A DNA stretch of 64,000 nt from Akkermansiaceae bacterium UBA5020 (GCA_002396885.1 DGXY01000019.1:1-64000), one strand, 5' to 3'; shown: positions 1 through 8,352, counted from the first letter of the stretch. The notes: a model not told the origin generated them from the letters alone. Translations and numbers: made by a program.

Positions 1-1697
1 GTCGCCGGGGCCGCCGCCGGGGCGGCTCCGCCGGAAGCCGCCGGGGCGGCCGACTCAAGTGCCGCCTTGCGGGCAGCAGCCGCTTCAGCCACCGCCGCAT
101 CGACTTTCTTGATCTGCTCGGGAGTCAACTTGGCAGACGCTTCCTTCAGGAGATTGGCTGCGAGCTCATTAGCGGGAGCCAGATCCGACGCCTGCTTGAA
201 TTGCTTGTAGGCGTTCTCATAATCGGGAGCCGGGGCCGCGTCGGCCGCGACGAGGGCACCGCGGAAGTAAACGCCACCGAGACGAAGAAGAGCCTCGAAG
301 CGCGTCTCGTCGGACACCTGGGGCGCGCTGACGATTTGCTGATAGGCTTCCGAAGCGGCCTTGGCCGGGGTGCTGTCGGCGGCGACCGGGACCATGCCCG
401 ACTCGGCCATGACCCCTAGGCTGAGAAGACCTTCGGGAGAGCCGAGAGCGGCGGCACGATTGAACCAGCCGGCAGCCGCGATGGGATCGCGAAGAGTTCC
501 GGCACCGTTGAGGTAATACACACCGGCTTTTTGCATGGCGGGGGCGAAACCACCTCCAGCAGCCTGGAGGAAACTGGCGAAAGCCTTGGTCGGATCCTGA
601 TCGACGGCGCGACCCTCTTCGTAAAAGACGCCGACGTTGTAGAGCGCAAGCGGGACATTGTTGCGGGCGGCGAGACGGTAGAGCTCAAGAGCAGCGGCGG
701 CATTCGGAGCCACATCGATCTTCTGGTCGGCCGGATCGAGATCGACGCCCTTGTCATAGTAGCCAGCCAGAACAACCTGGGCGGCGGCGTCATTGCCTTG
801 GGCAGCGCGAGAGAAATAGTCGAGGGCTTTCGTGAAGTCCTTTTCGACCCCAGCGAGACCGGAGGCGTGCAGCTCACCCATGGTGCGGAGACCGGCGGGC
901 ACGTTTTGCTCCGCGAGTTTGGTGAATTTCTCCACCGCAGCCTTGGGGTCGGCCTCGATCTTGCGGGCACCGAAGGTCTTACCATCGAAAAGCACGGAAC
1001 CCAAAGTGGCGAGGGCGTTGGCATTGCCTGCCTCAGCACCCTTGTTCAGCCACTCCCAAGCCTTGTCATCATCGACCTTCTCGGGACCTCCGAGCTCGAG
1101 GTAGAACTGGGCCAGCTCGAACTGGGCCTGACCGTCGCCTTCACCGGCCGCTTTCTCGAGCAGCTCGACGGCGGCATCGGGATTGCGTTCTTCACCGCCG
1201 AGACCGTTCAGGTAAATCGCGGCCATGTTGCGGCGGGCGGCGTTGAGCCCACCATCGGAGGCTTTTTTGATGAATTCGAGACCTTCCTTGGTCTTTTCCA
1301 CCTCCTGGCTCGATCCGGCCAGGATGAACCCGTAGTTATTCATGGCCTGGAGTTGGCCCGCATCGGCGGCCCGCTTGTAGTAGGTCATCGCCTCAGCAAG
1401 GGCATTCTGCTGCTGGCTCTGCTGCATGAGGAAGCCCATCGCGTAGATGGCGTCCTTGTCGTTGCCTTTGTCGGCCAAATCCCGGACCTTGTCGATCGCC
1501 TGTTGCAGCGTGACTTCGGGAGTTTCTCCCTTGGCCATGGCGGCCATGGCCTTCTCCATGGCTTCCACCTGAGCGACCATTTCGGCGCTCGGATTCTTCC
1601 ATTCTTCGGTGTTGAGCCCTAGCGCGGCTGCGCCCATGGCCTGAACAAGGGTGATTGCCGACAAGGCGGCAGCGACGAGGGTGGTTTTCACGATCAT
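1..1697 (-). CDS. Sel1-repeat (TPR-like) secreted protein, 3' end outside window
   Basis: Reading the minus strand from ATG at 1697 gives an open frame of about 565 codons that runs off the left edge without a stop. It begins with a signal peptide (MIVKTTLVAAALSAITL, ending near AQAMGAAA). It then contains many Sel1-like repeats of about 36 residues, with recurring pieces such as AMNNYGFILAG, AQFELAQFYLE, ALATLGSVLFDG, ALYNVGVFYEEG and AMQKAGVYYLNGAG. The last visible part is Ala/Pro/Gly-rich. Sel1 repeats fold into alpha-alpha superhelices that bind other proteins, so a periplasmic scaffold role is likely, but no partner is evident. No Shine-Dalgarno sequence precedes the start. Confidence 0.85.
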   Translation of the reverse strand, partial: MIVKTTLVAAALSAITLVQAMGAAALGLNTEEWKNPSAEMVAQVEAMEKAMAAMAKGETPEVTLQQAIDKVRDLADKGNDKDAIYAMGFLMQQSQQQNALAEAMTYYKRAADAGQLQAMNNYGFILAGSSQEVEKTKEGLEFIKKASDGGLNAARRNMAAIYLNGLGGEERNPDAAVELLEKAAGEGDGQAQFELAQFYLELGGPEKVDDDKAWEWLNKGAEAGNANALATLGSVLFDGKTFGARKIEADPKAAVEKFTKLAEQNVPAGLRTMGELHASGLAGVEKDFTKALDYFSRAAQGNDAAAQVVLAGYYDKGVDLDPADQKIDVAPNAAAALELYRLAARNNVPLALYNVGVFYEEGRAVDQDPTKAFASFLQAAGGGFAPAMQKAGVYYLNGAGTLRDPIAAAGWFNRAAALGSPEGLLSLGVMAESGMVPVAADSTPAKAASEAYQQIVSAPQVSDETRFEALLRLGGVYFRGALVAADAAPAPDYENAYKQFKQASDLAPANELAANLLKEASAKLTPEQIKKVDAAVAEAAAARKAALESAAPAASGGAAPAAAPA

Positions 1698-1964
1698 GAT
1701 TGGAGCGGCTCTACCGCAGGGGGGGGTTGTCGAGAGAATGAGGTCTGCAATGCCCGACCCGTGGGAAAAGTTCCATACGGATCAGGAATCGAGCGCGGAA
1801 ATTTACAAAAATCGCGTCCAAATTGCAAGAACTCACTAAACAATTTCAAATTGCTCGCAGATTTGAGAGTCCGAGCCTGACCCGGCAACCTGCCGAGATG
1901 CGCCTTCAAGACGCCTTGCAGTCTGTCTCGGAAGCTGTCAGCCTTGGGAAACTCCCGATTTCTC

Positions 1965-2855
1965 ATGATCCGTCCGCTGCCCAATCTTTTTGCCATCGCG
2001 ACCATCTTTACCCAAGTCTTTTTGCTGATCCAGGCCCGGGCGGACTACATCGCCTCGCGCCTCCCCGCGCTCTCACCGGACAAGGTCGTGGTTTACAAGA
2101 AGGTCGCGGATCGCGAGCTCGAGCTCCGCCTGTTCCTCCCCGAGGGCTGGGCCGCCACCGACAAACGCCCCTGTTTCCACCTCATCCACGGCGGGGGCTG
2201 GGGCGGCATGGACCCAAGCCGGATGTATCCCTTTGCCGCCGATTTCGCAAAACGCCACGGCATGGTAGGGATCAGCGTGCAATACCGCCTCTACAAACCC
2301 GGCACCGCGACGGTCTTTGATTGCGTGAAGGACGCCCGTTCTTCCGTCCGCTACCTCCGCTCCCACTCCGCCGAGCTGGGAATCGATCCGGGGAAAATCC
2401 TCGTCAGCGGCGGCTCGGCCGGCGGCCACCTCGCCGCCGCGACTGCCCTCTTCGACGGAGTGAACGAAGAGACCGACGATCTCAAGGTGCCGTGCCGTCC
2501 TGATGCAATGGTGCTCCTCTTTCCCGTGATCGACACCTCGGCGGCAGGCTACGGCCAAGCCAAGATCGGTGATCGCTGGCAGGAACTCTCGCCCGTCCAT
2601 CACGTCCGCGCCGGCTTGCCGCCGACCCTGACCTTCCACGGCACCGGCGATACGGTGACCCCGTTTTCCGGAGCCAAGGCCTTCCACGAGGCCATGCTCG
2701 CCGCCGGAAACAAGAGCGTCCTCGACGTGAACGAAGGCGGCAAACACGGCTACCTCATGTTCGAGGAAGCGCTCTACGAAGACGCCCTCGCCAAAACCGC
2801 CGCCTTTCTCACCCGACTCGGATTTCTCCCGACCACCCAACCCGCCCAGCCATGA
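1965..2855 (+). CDS. Secreted alpha/beta hydrolase (carboxylesterase/lipase-like)
   Basis: Protein of 296 residues. The start is placed at ATG 1965, which gives a clean signal peptide (MIRPLPNLFAIATIFTQVF, cleavage near ARA-DY); an in-frame TTG lies 21 nt upstream. The oxyanion-hole motif HGGGWGG is at about residue 67 and the nucleophile motif GGSAGG at about 149. The likely acid is in HGTGDTVTPF (about 227) and the catalytic His in GKHGYL (about 264). This fits the BD-FAE / alpha-beta-hydrolase-3 family that deacylates carbohydrate or small esters. The stop overlaps the next start by 4 bp, so it is probably the first gene of an operon with the following three. Confidence 0.88.
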   Translation: MIRPLPNLFAIATIFTQVFLLIQARADYIASRLPALSPDKVVVYKKVADRELELRLFLPEGWAATDKRPCFHLIHGGGWGGMDPSRMYPFAADFAKRHGMVGISVQYRLYKPGTATVFDCVKDARSSVRYLRSHSAELGIDPGKILVSGGSAGGHLAAATALFDGVNEETDDLKVPCRPDAMVLLFPVIDTSAAGYGQAKIGDRWQELSPVHHVRAGLPPTLTFHGTGDTVTPFSGAKAFHEAMLAAGNKSVLDVNEGGKHGYLMFEEALYEDALAKTAAFLTRLGFLPTTQPAQP

Positions 2856-4057
2856 AACTGACCCGCCGCCGTATCCTCCAAGGCACTCTCGCCACCGGAC
2901 TTTCCTCCGCCCTTCCTCCCCTTGCCCGGGCTGCCGAGGGCAAAGTCTGGACCGTTGGCATCATCGGCGACACGGACAAGGGAGGGTATGGTCACGGGCT
3001 CGACACGGTCTGGTTGGGCCTGCCCGAGGCAAAAATCGTCGGCGTTTCCGATCCTTCGGAAGAGGGACGAGCCAAAGCGGTCGAGCGGCTCAAGCTCGGC
3101 ACGGACACCGCCTACGCCGGCTACCGCGAAATGCTCGCGGCGGTGAAGCCCGAACTCGTCGCGGTCTGTCCTCGCCACATCGACCAGCACCACGACATGA
3201 TCCTCGCCGCGATCGAGGCGGGGGCGAAAGGGCTCTACGTCGAGAAACCTTTTTGCCGCGATCTCGTCGAGGCCGATGCCATCGTCGCCGCTTGCGAAAA
3301 AAGCGGGGCCAAACTCGCGATCGCCCACCGCAACCGCTATCACCCCGTCCTCCCCGTGATCGCCAAACTCGTCGAGGAGGGGGCGATCGGACGCTTTCTC
3401 GAGATCCGTGCCCGCGGCAAGGAAGATGCCCGCGGCGGCTCGCTCGATCTCTGGGTGCTCGGCTCGCACCTTTTTAATCTCACCCGCTACTTCGCCGGAG
3501 AAGCCCGCAATGTCTCCGCGACCGTCCTGCAGGACGGATGTCCGTTGGTGGTGGCCGATGTGAAGGAGGGCGCCGAAGGCATCGGCCCCCTCGCCGGAAA
3601 CGAGATCCACGCCCGCTTCGAGACGGAAAAGGGCATCCCCGTCTTCTTCGACTCCATCGCCGGTGCCGGAGTGAGGGAAACCGGATTCGGGCTGCAACTC
3701 ATCGGCACCCAGGGCGTGATCGATTTCCGTGCCGACGCCGAGCCGCTCGCCCATTTTTATCAGGGGAGCCCCTTCCGTCCCACTGCCGATCCAAAGAAGT
3801 GGGTGCCAATCACGAGCGGAGGGATCGCCCAGCCCGAACCGATCGCCGAGATCAAGGCCCTCGTCGCCGGACACCAGGGCCCCTGCCGCGACCTCATCGC
3901 CGCGATCGGGGAAAACCGCGCCCCGCTCTGCTCGGACCGCGACGGACGCGCCATTGTCGAAATGACTTTGGCGATTTTTGAATCGCATCGCCAGTCCGGT
4001 CGTATCGTGAGCCTGCCCCTCAAAGAACGAAGGAGCCCGCTCGCGCTGTTGGAATGA
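2852..4057 (+). CDS. Gfo/Idh/MocA family oxidoreductase with Tat-type signal
   Basis: Protein of 401 residues. The N-terminus has the twin-arginine type signal RRRILQG followed by a hydrophobic stretch and ARAAEG, so export is likely. The Rossmann part starts at VGIIGDTDKGG, which is less regular than the usual GxGxxG. The family signature EKPF follows at about residue 133 and AHRNRYHP at about 154. Proteins of this family oxidise or reduce sugars or sugar derivatives with a tightly held NAD(P). Start and stop both overlap neighbours by 4 bp (ATGA). The substrate cannot be read from the sequence. Confidence 0.88.
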   Translation: MKLTRRRILQGTLATGLSSALPPLARAAEGKVWTVGIIGDTDKGGYGHGLDTVWLGLPEAKIVGVSDPSEEGRAKAVERLKLGTDTAYAGYREMLAAVKPELVAVCPRHIDQHHDMILAAIEAGAKGLYVEKPFCRDLVEADAIVAACEKSGAKLAIAHRNRYHPVLPVIAKLVEEGAIGRFLEIRARGKEDARGGSLDLWVLGSHLFNLTRYFAGEARNVSATVLQDGCPLVVADVKEGAEGIGPLAGNEIHARFETEKGIPVFFDSIAGAGVRETGFGLQLIGTQGVIDFRADAEPLAHFYQGSPFRPTADPKKWVPITSGGIAQPEPIAEIKALVAGHQGPCRDLIAAIGENRAPLCSDRDGRAIVEMTLAIFESHRQSGRIVSLPLKERRSPLALLE

Positions 4058-4695
4058 TTCCCCTCCCCCGTCATGTCGAGCCCGAATGGCTCGACTCGCT
4101 CGATCCGGACGATCCCCGTGCGGTGAGAGCAAGGCGTGACCTGCGCCTCATCAACTTTCTGATGGGGAATGAAGGGTGGCTTCACCGCCAAGTCGCGGCT
4201 CGGAGGGAGACCGCTGGCCAGGGCATCGTCGAACTCGGCTCCGGCGAAGGCCATCTGCTGCGACGACTCGCCCGCTCGGGCCCTGCGACCGGCTGCGATC
4301 TCGCCCCTTGCCCACCCGATCTGCCCCGTGAGATCGACTGGCGCGAAGGTGATCTCTTTTCCCTCGCCGAGCCGCTCTCCGGCGGCATCCTCGTCGCCAA
4401 CCTCGTCCTTCATCACTTTTCTGCTGAGGATCTCCTGCGGATCGGACGGATCGCCGATCGCTTCAAGACGCTCCTTTTCGTCGAACCGCATCGTTCCCGC
4501 AGCGCCCTCGCCCTCGCCAGGATTCTTTCGCCCTTCGTCAGCGAGGTGACCCGACACGACATGCCCGCGAGCATCCACGCCGGTTTCGCCACCGGAGAAT
4601 TGGGAAAGGCACTGGGCCTTTCCGCGGACTGGAGCGTAACCGAAGTCAACCACTGGTGCGGATCGCTCCGCTTCGTGGTGAGACGCCTCGCATGA
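4054..4695 (+). CDS. Class I SAM-dependent methyltransferase
   Basis: Protein of 213 residues. The SAM-binding glycine loop is visible as ELGSGEGHLLRRLA (about residue 56), followed by an acidic residue in GCDLAP and by a motif-IV-like stretch VANLVLHHF (about 113). It lacks any long substrate-recognition insert. It overlaps its upstream and downstream neighbours by 4 bp. The pairing with the FAD reductase directly downstream resembles lipid or aromatic-polyketide tailoring gene pairs, but no polyketide synthase is present here, so the substrate is open. Confidence 0.8.
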   Translation: MIPLPRHVEPEWLDSLDPDDPRAVRARRDLRLINFLMGNEGWLHRQVAARRETAGQGIVELGSGEGHLLRRLARSGPATGCDLAPCPPDLPREIDWREGDLFSLAEPLSGGILVANLVLHHFSAEDLLRIGRIADRFKTLLFVEPHRSRSALALARILSPFVSEVTRHDMPASIHAGFATGELGKALGLSADWSVTEVNHWCGSLRFVVRRLA

Positions 4696-5705
4696 AAACC
4701 CTCACCATCGCCGGCGGCGGTCTCGCCGGGCTCGGCCTCGCCCACGGGTTGCGCCACCATGCGGTGCCCGTGACCCTGCACGAAGCGGCGCGATATCCCC
4801 GCCACCGGGTCTGTGGCGAATTCATCTCCGGGATCACCCCCGAAACCCTCGCCGCACTCGACATCTCCGGAGCCTTCGACGATGCCCGGCGACACCTCGA
4901 CGGCACCTGGTTCTCCGAAGGAAAAAAGCTCCTCGAGTTTTCCCTCCCCGCTCCCGCCCTCGCTCTTTCCCGGCACCTGCTCGACGCCCGGCTCAAACTC
5001 GCCCTCGAAGCGAAAGGTGGTCAAGTCGAGGAAAGCTCGCGCCTCGAGCGGCAAGCCCGCGAAGGCCTCGTCTGGACCGCCGGACGCCTTCCCCGGCGCG
5101 GACGCTGGATCGGATTGAAGGCGCACGTCCGCGGTCTCGACCTCGGAGGCGGACTCGAGATGCATCTCGGCGGCAACGGCTACGTCGGACTCACTCCTGT
5201 CGAGGAAGATCGCGTCAACGTCTGTGGTCTTTTCCGGCTCGATTCCAGACGCGAGGGAAAGGGTCCGGAATTGCTCCTCGATTACCTACGCGCCGGAGGC
5301 AATGGCGTCCTCGCCGAACGACTCACCGGGGCTACCTTCGATGAGAGTTCCTTTCTCGGCGCCTCGGGATTCGAACTCGGCTGGCAACGCGGCGACGAGG
5401 CCCTCTGCGCCCTCGGTGACGCCGCCGGGATGATCCCGCCCTTCACCGGCAACGGCATGACCATGGCCCTCGAGTCCGCCGCGCTCGCCGTCGCGCCGCT
5501 GCTGCGCTGGAGCCGCGACGAGACCGGTTGGGACGAAACGGTCGCCACCATCCGCAAAGACCTGCACCGGAAATTCGCACGACGTCTCACCGCCGGATCC
5601 GTCCTTCACCGCGTCCTCCTCGACAAACGCGGTGCCTTCGTCGCCCGCTCCCTCGCCGGGCTTGGACTGCTCCCCTTTCGGCCGCTCTTGGCGATGGTGC
5701 GTTGA
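4692..5705 (+). CDS. FAD-dependent monooxygenase/reductase (geranylgeranyl-reductase-like)
   Basis: Protein of 337 residues starting at ATG 4692, which overlaps the methyltransferase stop. The N-terminal dinucleotide motif is IAGGGLAGLGLAHGL, followed by PRHRVCGEFISG (about residue 37), a CGE signature typical of geranylgeranyl-reductase or UbiH-like flavoproteins. The second FAD motif is CALGDAAGMIPPFTGNG (about 245). An upstream in-frame start at 4656 would extend it into the methyltransferase and is less likely. It is the last gene of the four-gene overlapping set; the reaction is probably hydroxylation or double-bond reduction of a lipid-like product. Confidence 0.82.
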   Translation: MKTLTIAGGGLAGLGLAHGLRHHAVPVTLHEAARYPRHRVCGEFISGITPETLAALDISGAFDDARRHLDGTWFSEGKKLLEFSLPAPALALSRHLLDARLKLALEAKGGQVEESSRLERQAREGLVWTAGRLPRRGRWIGLKAHVRGLDLGGGLEMHLGGNGYVGLTPVEEDRVNVCGLFRLDSRREGKGPELLLDYLRAGGNGVLAERLTGATFDESSFLGASGFELGWQRGDEALCALGDAAGMIPPFTGNGMTMALESAALAVAPLLRWSRDETGWDETVATIRKDLHRKFARRLTAGSVLHRVLLDKRGAFVARSLAGLGLLPFRPLLAMVR

Positions 5706-5721
5706 GGCCATCGAGATGAAC

Positions 5722-5750
5722 TTGAAACGGGAGGCAGAATCCTGTAGGCT
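5722..5750 (+). promoter_or_regulatory. Promoter candidate of the toxin-antitoxin pair, leaderless geometry
   Basis: TTGAAA (5722-5727), a 17-nt spacer, and TAGGCT (5745-5750). The antitoxin ATG begins at 5757, only 6 nt after the -10 box, so transcription would start at or next to the A of the start codon. No Shine-Dalgarno sequence is possible in such a transcript. Sequence reading only. Confidence 0.5.
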
Positions 5751-5756
5751 CGACCC

Positions 5757-5963
5757 ATGATTTTGGAACGGCTGCCCGAAGTAAAGAAACTCAGTCCGCA
5801 GGAGAAAGAAATCCTCGCCGATGAACTCTGGGCAGACTTGGGTCATTCCAACCACGAAGAGGATGACATCAAGCCGCTCTTGGAACGCCTTTTGGAGCAG
5901 CGCGAGTCGGATCCCACGACTTCCTGGGAAGAACTGAGGAAACAAGTCGGTCTGGCCAAGTGA
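5757..5963 (+). CDS. Antitoxin, addiction-module component family
   Basis: Small acidic protein of 68 residues with the pattern LSPQEKEILADELWADL, typical of the putative addiction module component family that accompanies RelE/ParE toxins. The C-terminal half is charged and helical (PTTSWEELRKQVGLAK), the part expected to wrap around the toxin. Its stop overlaps the toxin's GTG start by 4 bp, giving translational coupling. It probably autorepresses the promoter at 5722-5750. Confidence 0.85.
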   Translation: MILERLPEVKKLSPQEKEILADELWADLGHSNHEEDDIKPLLERLLEQRESDPTTSWEELRKQVGLAK

Positions 5964-6262
5964 AATTCCGCGTCGAGTTTCTCGCTGGAGCTGCTGCGGA
6001 CCTCTTGGCGATTTACGCAGAAATTTCCGCATTTTCGGAATCCCATGCCGAAAGGTTTTCTCTGCGCCTGGACCGGAGGCTTACCCAACTCTCCAAATTT
6101 CCCGAACTTGGTCCTCCTTTCTCGAAGCGATTCCGAAGATTGGTTCTTGGAAAGTTTCCCTACGCGGTTTTCTACGCGGTCTCGGGTGACCGCATCTTAA
6201 TTCACGGGATCTTTCACCTTCAAGTCAATCCCGTCTTGATCGAATCCCGCCTCCGGCCCTAA
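5960..6262 (+). CDS. ParE/RelE family toxin
   Basis: Protein of 100 residues with a GTG start overlapping the antitoxin stop. The pattern fits the RelE/ParE fold: an N-terminal strand VEFLAGAAADLLAIYAEI, a long helix with SESHAERFSLRLDRRLTQLSKFPELG, then RRLVLGKFPYAVFYAV and the last strand RILIHGIFHLQVNP. ParE members poison gyrase and RelE members cut mRNA on the ribosome; sequence alone does not separate the two. The conserved GKFPYAVFY segment is intact, so the toxin is likely functional. Confidence 0.85.
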   Translation: MKFRVEFLAGAAADLLAIYAEISAFSESHAERFSLRLDRRLTQLSKFPELGPPFSKRFRRLVLGKFPYAVFYAVSGDRILIHGIFHLQVNPVLIESRLRP

Positions 6263-6265
6263 CAT

Positions 6266-7066
6266 TCACCCCATGCGCTCGCGGTATTCCGACGGCGTCA
6301 TCCCGATGCGCTTGCGGAAATGCTGTGCGAAGCTGCTCGCATCGACGAAACCGCAGAGCTTCGCGATCTCCGAGGCATTGCGCGAAGTCGACTCGAGGAG
6401 CCTCTGGGCGGCGAGGACGCGCGTCTTGATGAGAAACTCCTGCGGCGAGATTCCGAAGGCCGTTTGGAAGCGCCTCTGGAGTTGCCGCACCGACTGCCCG
6501 CAGGTCCAGGCAACCTCCTCGATCGTGACCGCTTTGGCGAAATCGCGCCTCAGCAGCTCCGCCGCGCGCGCCACGGTCTGGAAGACGGGCAATTCGCGAT
6601 CCGATTGATCAGGACGTCGCAGAACACCCATCACGCCCGCGATCTTTCCCGCGCGATCCCTCAGCGGCAGCTTCGTCACCATGAACCAGTCCGGCATCCC
6701 CTGGCTGTCCCACCAGAGCTCGATCCGCTCGATCACCTCGGCTTCCCCGCTCAGAAGCCTCCCGTCGTCATCCACATAGGCCTGTGCCATGAGGTCCGGA
6801 TTCAGGTCGAAGTCCGTCATCCCGAGGATCTCCGACTCGTCGCGCATCGAGTAGCGCTCGCGCAGGGCGCGACTCGCGAACATGAGATGCCCTTCGCGGT
6901 CCTTCGCGAAAAAGTGGAGACCAGGAATGTGGTCGAAAAGCCGGTGAAAGTGGCTTGCAGGATCGATCGCGGCGACCCATCCTTCCCGGAGCCGTCGCCA
7001 CCGACGGATCTCTGTGCCCGGGCGGTCGCGCCGTCGCAACGGCTTCAGCGGTGTCGCATTTCCCAT
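6266..7066 (-). CDS. PAS-containing AraC family transcriptional regulator
   Basis: Protein of 266 residues if started at ATG 7066 (an in-frame ATG 36 nt upstream is also possible). The N-terminal part contains a PAS-like sensor domain (LFDHIPGLHFFAKDREGHLMFASRA ... GKIAGVMGVLR, about residues 40-155). The C-terminal part is an AraC DNA-binding domain with two helix-turn-helix units (VTIEEVAWTCGQSVRQLQRRF and ASEIAKLCGFVDASSFAQHFRKRIG, ending TPSEYRERMG). It is divergent from the decarboxylase-like gene at 7121 across about 55 nt, so it probably controls that gene cluster in response to a small ligand. Confidence 0.82.
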   Translation of the reverse strand: MGNATPLKPLRRRDRPGTEIRRWRRLREGWVAAIDPASHFHRLFDHIPGLHFFAKDREGHLMFASRALRERYSMRDESEILGMTDFDLNPDLMAQAYVDDDGRLLSGEAEVIERIELWWDSQGMPDWFMVTKLPLRDRAGKIAGVMGVLRRPDQSDRELPVFQTVARAAELLRRDFAKAVTIEEVAWTCGQSVRQLQRRFQTAFGISPQEFLIKTRVLAAQRLLESTSRNASEIAKLCGFVDASSFAQHFRKRIGMTPSEYRERMG

Positions 7067-7120
7067 AGCTTTTGTCGCGCCGAAACTCGCCGCTTCTGTC
7101 ATTCTTTGCAAGGCCCTCCC

Positions 7121-7819
7121 ATGAAACCCATCGTCCAGATCTCCCTCGACCTCACCAACATCGACGAAGCCCTCGAGACCGCCGCCCTCGCGATGCGGGC
7201 CGGGGTCGACTGGCTCGAGGCCGGCACCCCGCTCATCCTCGCCGAGGGACTCCACGGCGTCCGCGCCCTCCGCGCCGCCTTTCCTAACACGCCCATCATC
7301 GCCGATCTTAAGACGATGGACGGCGGTTATCTCGAGGCCGAGATGATGGCCAAAGCCGGCGCCACCCACGTCGTCGTGATGGCCCGCGCCCACGCCGAGA
7401 CAGTCAAGTGCGTCGTCAAGGCCGGGGCTGACTTCGGCTGCAAGGTGATGGGCGACAACATGGTCTGCGAGGACATGGTCGCCGGGGCAAAGTGGCTCGA
7501 GGACCTCGGCTGCGATTACGTCATCCACCACATCGGCTACGACGAACGAAGAGGCATCGCCGCCGCCGGTCACCGCATGCCGAGTCCGCTCGATCAATTG
7601 CGGGAAGTCGTCCAAGCCGTGAAGGTGCCGGTGCAGGCGGTCGGCGGGCTGACTTTGGAACAGGCGATCCAGTGCCCGCAGTATGGAGCGCCACTCGTGG
7701 TCCTGGGCGCGCCGTTGACGATCGATGCCGATGCGTTCAAGACGGCCGATGGGGATTTGGAGGCGTCACTCAGGATGATTTGTGAGGCGGTGCATGCGCA
7801 GGTGGTGGCTTCAGTTTGA
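7121..7819 (+). CDS. 3-keto-L-gulonate-6-phosphate decarboxylase / hexulose-6-phosphate synthase-like protein
   Basis: Protein of 232 residues of the orotidine-5'-phosphate-decarboxylase superfamily. The core motif ADLKTMDGG (about residue 62) carries the Asp-x-Lys-x-x-Asp residues that bind Mg and drive catalysis. GVDWLEAGTPL (about 27) and VQAVGGLTLEQA (about 172) are also family-like. The fold is a TIM barrel. Members either decarboxylate 3-keto-gulonate-6-phosphate in ascorbate/sugar-acid use or condense formaldehyde with ribulose-5-phosphate. The divergent AraC regulator and the dehydrogenase beyond the GxxExxY insertion suggest a sugar-acid catabolic cluster. Confidence 0.8.
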   Translation: MKPIVQISLDLTNIDEALETAALAMRAGVDWLEAGTPLILAEGLHGVRALRAAFPNTPIIADLKTMDGGYLEAEMMAKAGATHVVVMARAHAETVKCVVKAGADFGCKVMGDNMVCEDMVAGAKWLEDLGCDYVIHHIGYDERRGIAAAGHRMPSPLDQLREVVQAVKVPVQAVGGLTLEQAIQCPQYGAPLVVLGAPLTIDADAFKTADGDLEASLRMICEAVHAQVVASV

Positions 7820-7829
7820 TCTTTCACCT

Positions 7830-7882
7830 TTCAAGGATTTGCGTAGATTCGCGGGTATTCGCGGCCATTCGCGTTGAATTCC
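7830..7882. repeat. Left inverted repeat flanking the GxxExxY gene
   Basis: The segment containing TATTCGCGGCCATTCGCGTT is repeated in inverse orientation at 8276-8329. Aligning the two arms gives about 45 matched positions with few mismatches. It ends directly at the GxxExxY start codon. Confidence 0.75.
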
Positions 7883-8260
7883 ATGACCTTTGACGACATC
7901 GCCTACCAAGTGGTCGGCTGCGCCATGCGGGTCCACAACGCGCTCGGCCCCGGACTTCGAGAAAAGCCGTATGAGAATGCGATGGTGATCGAATTGGAAC
8001 GCAGCGGATTCAAGGCAGAGCCACAGCGTGCCTACCCGATTTTCTATCTCGAACGTGCCGTCGGCGAGTGCATCCCGGACATCACGGTGAACCGCGAGTT
8101 GCTCGTCGATGCCAAGTCGCTCGACACGATCGGTGAGAATGAACAAGCGCAGATGCTGAATTATCTGCGAATTTCCCGGATCGAACTCGGTCTCATCATC
8201 AACTTTAGAAATCCGAAGCTGGAGTGGCAGAGGGTGGTGCGATCGAGGGTCGGCAATTGA
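7883..8260 (+). CDS. GxxExxY protein
   Basis: Protein of 125 residues starting at ATG 7883. The family signature is present as GPGLREKPYENAMVIEL (G-x-x-E-x-x-Y, about residue 24), with the following strands GECIPDITVNRELLVDAKS and NYLRISRIELGLIINF. The ELLVDAKS segment resembles an (E/D)xK nuclease-like core; function in this family is not established. The gene sits inside a pair of long inverted repeats and between two genes that look like former operon partners, so it is probably a mobile or domesticated cassette. Confidence 0.85.
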   Translation: MTFDDIAYQVVGCAMRVHNALGPGLREKPYENAMVIELERSGFKAEPQRAYPIFYLERAVGECIPDITVNRELLVDAKSLDTIGENEQAQMLNYLRISRIELGLIINFRNPKLEWQRVVRSRVGN

Positions 8261-8275
8261 GGGATAGACCACCAA

Positions 8276-8329
8276 AAGATTCCAACGCGAATGGCCGCGA
8301 ATATCCGCGAATTTTCACGAATCCTTCAA
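8276..8329. repeat. Right inverted repeat flanking the GxxExxY gene
   Basis: Inverse copy of 7830-7882. It contains AACGCGAATGGCCGCGAATA and runs to ATCCTTCAA. The inner part is nearly identical between arms, the outer part diverges. It ends about 23 bp before the dehydrogenase start codon and could also affect that gene's leader. Confidence 0.75.
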
Positions 8330-8352
8330 AATAGAGAACATACCCCCAACCC

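Noticed and set aside
531..1622. 363-codon plus-strand ORF opposite the Sel1-repeat gene
   Set aside because: The minus strand shows a signal peptide and many Sel1 repeats; the plus frame has no domain.
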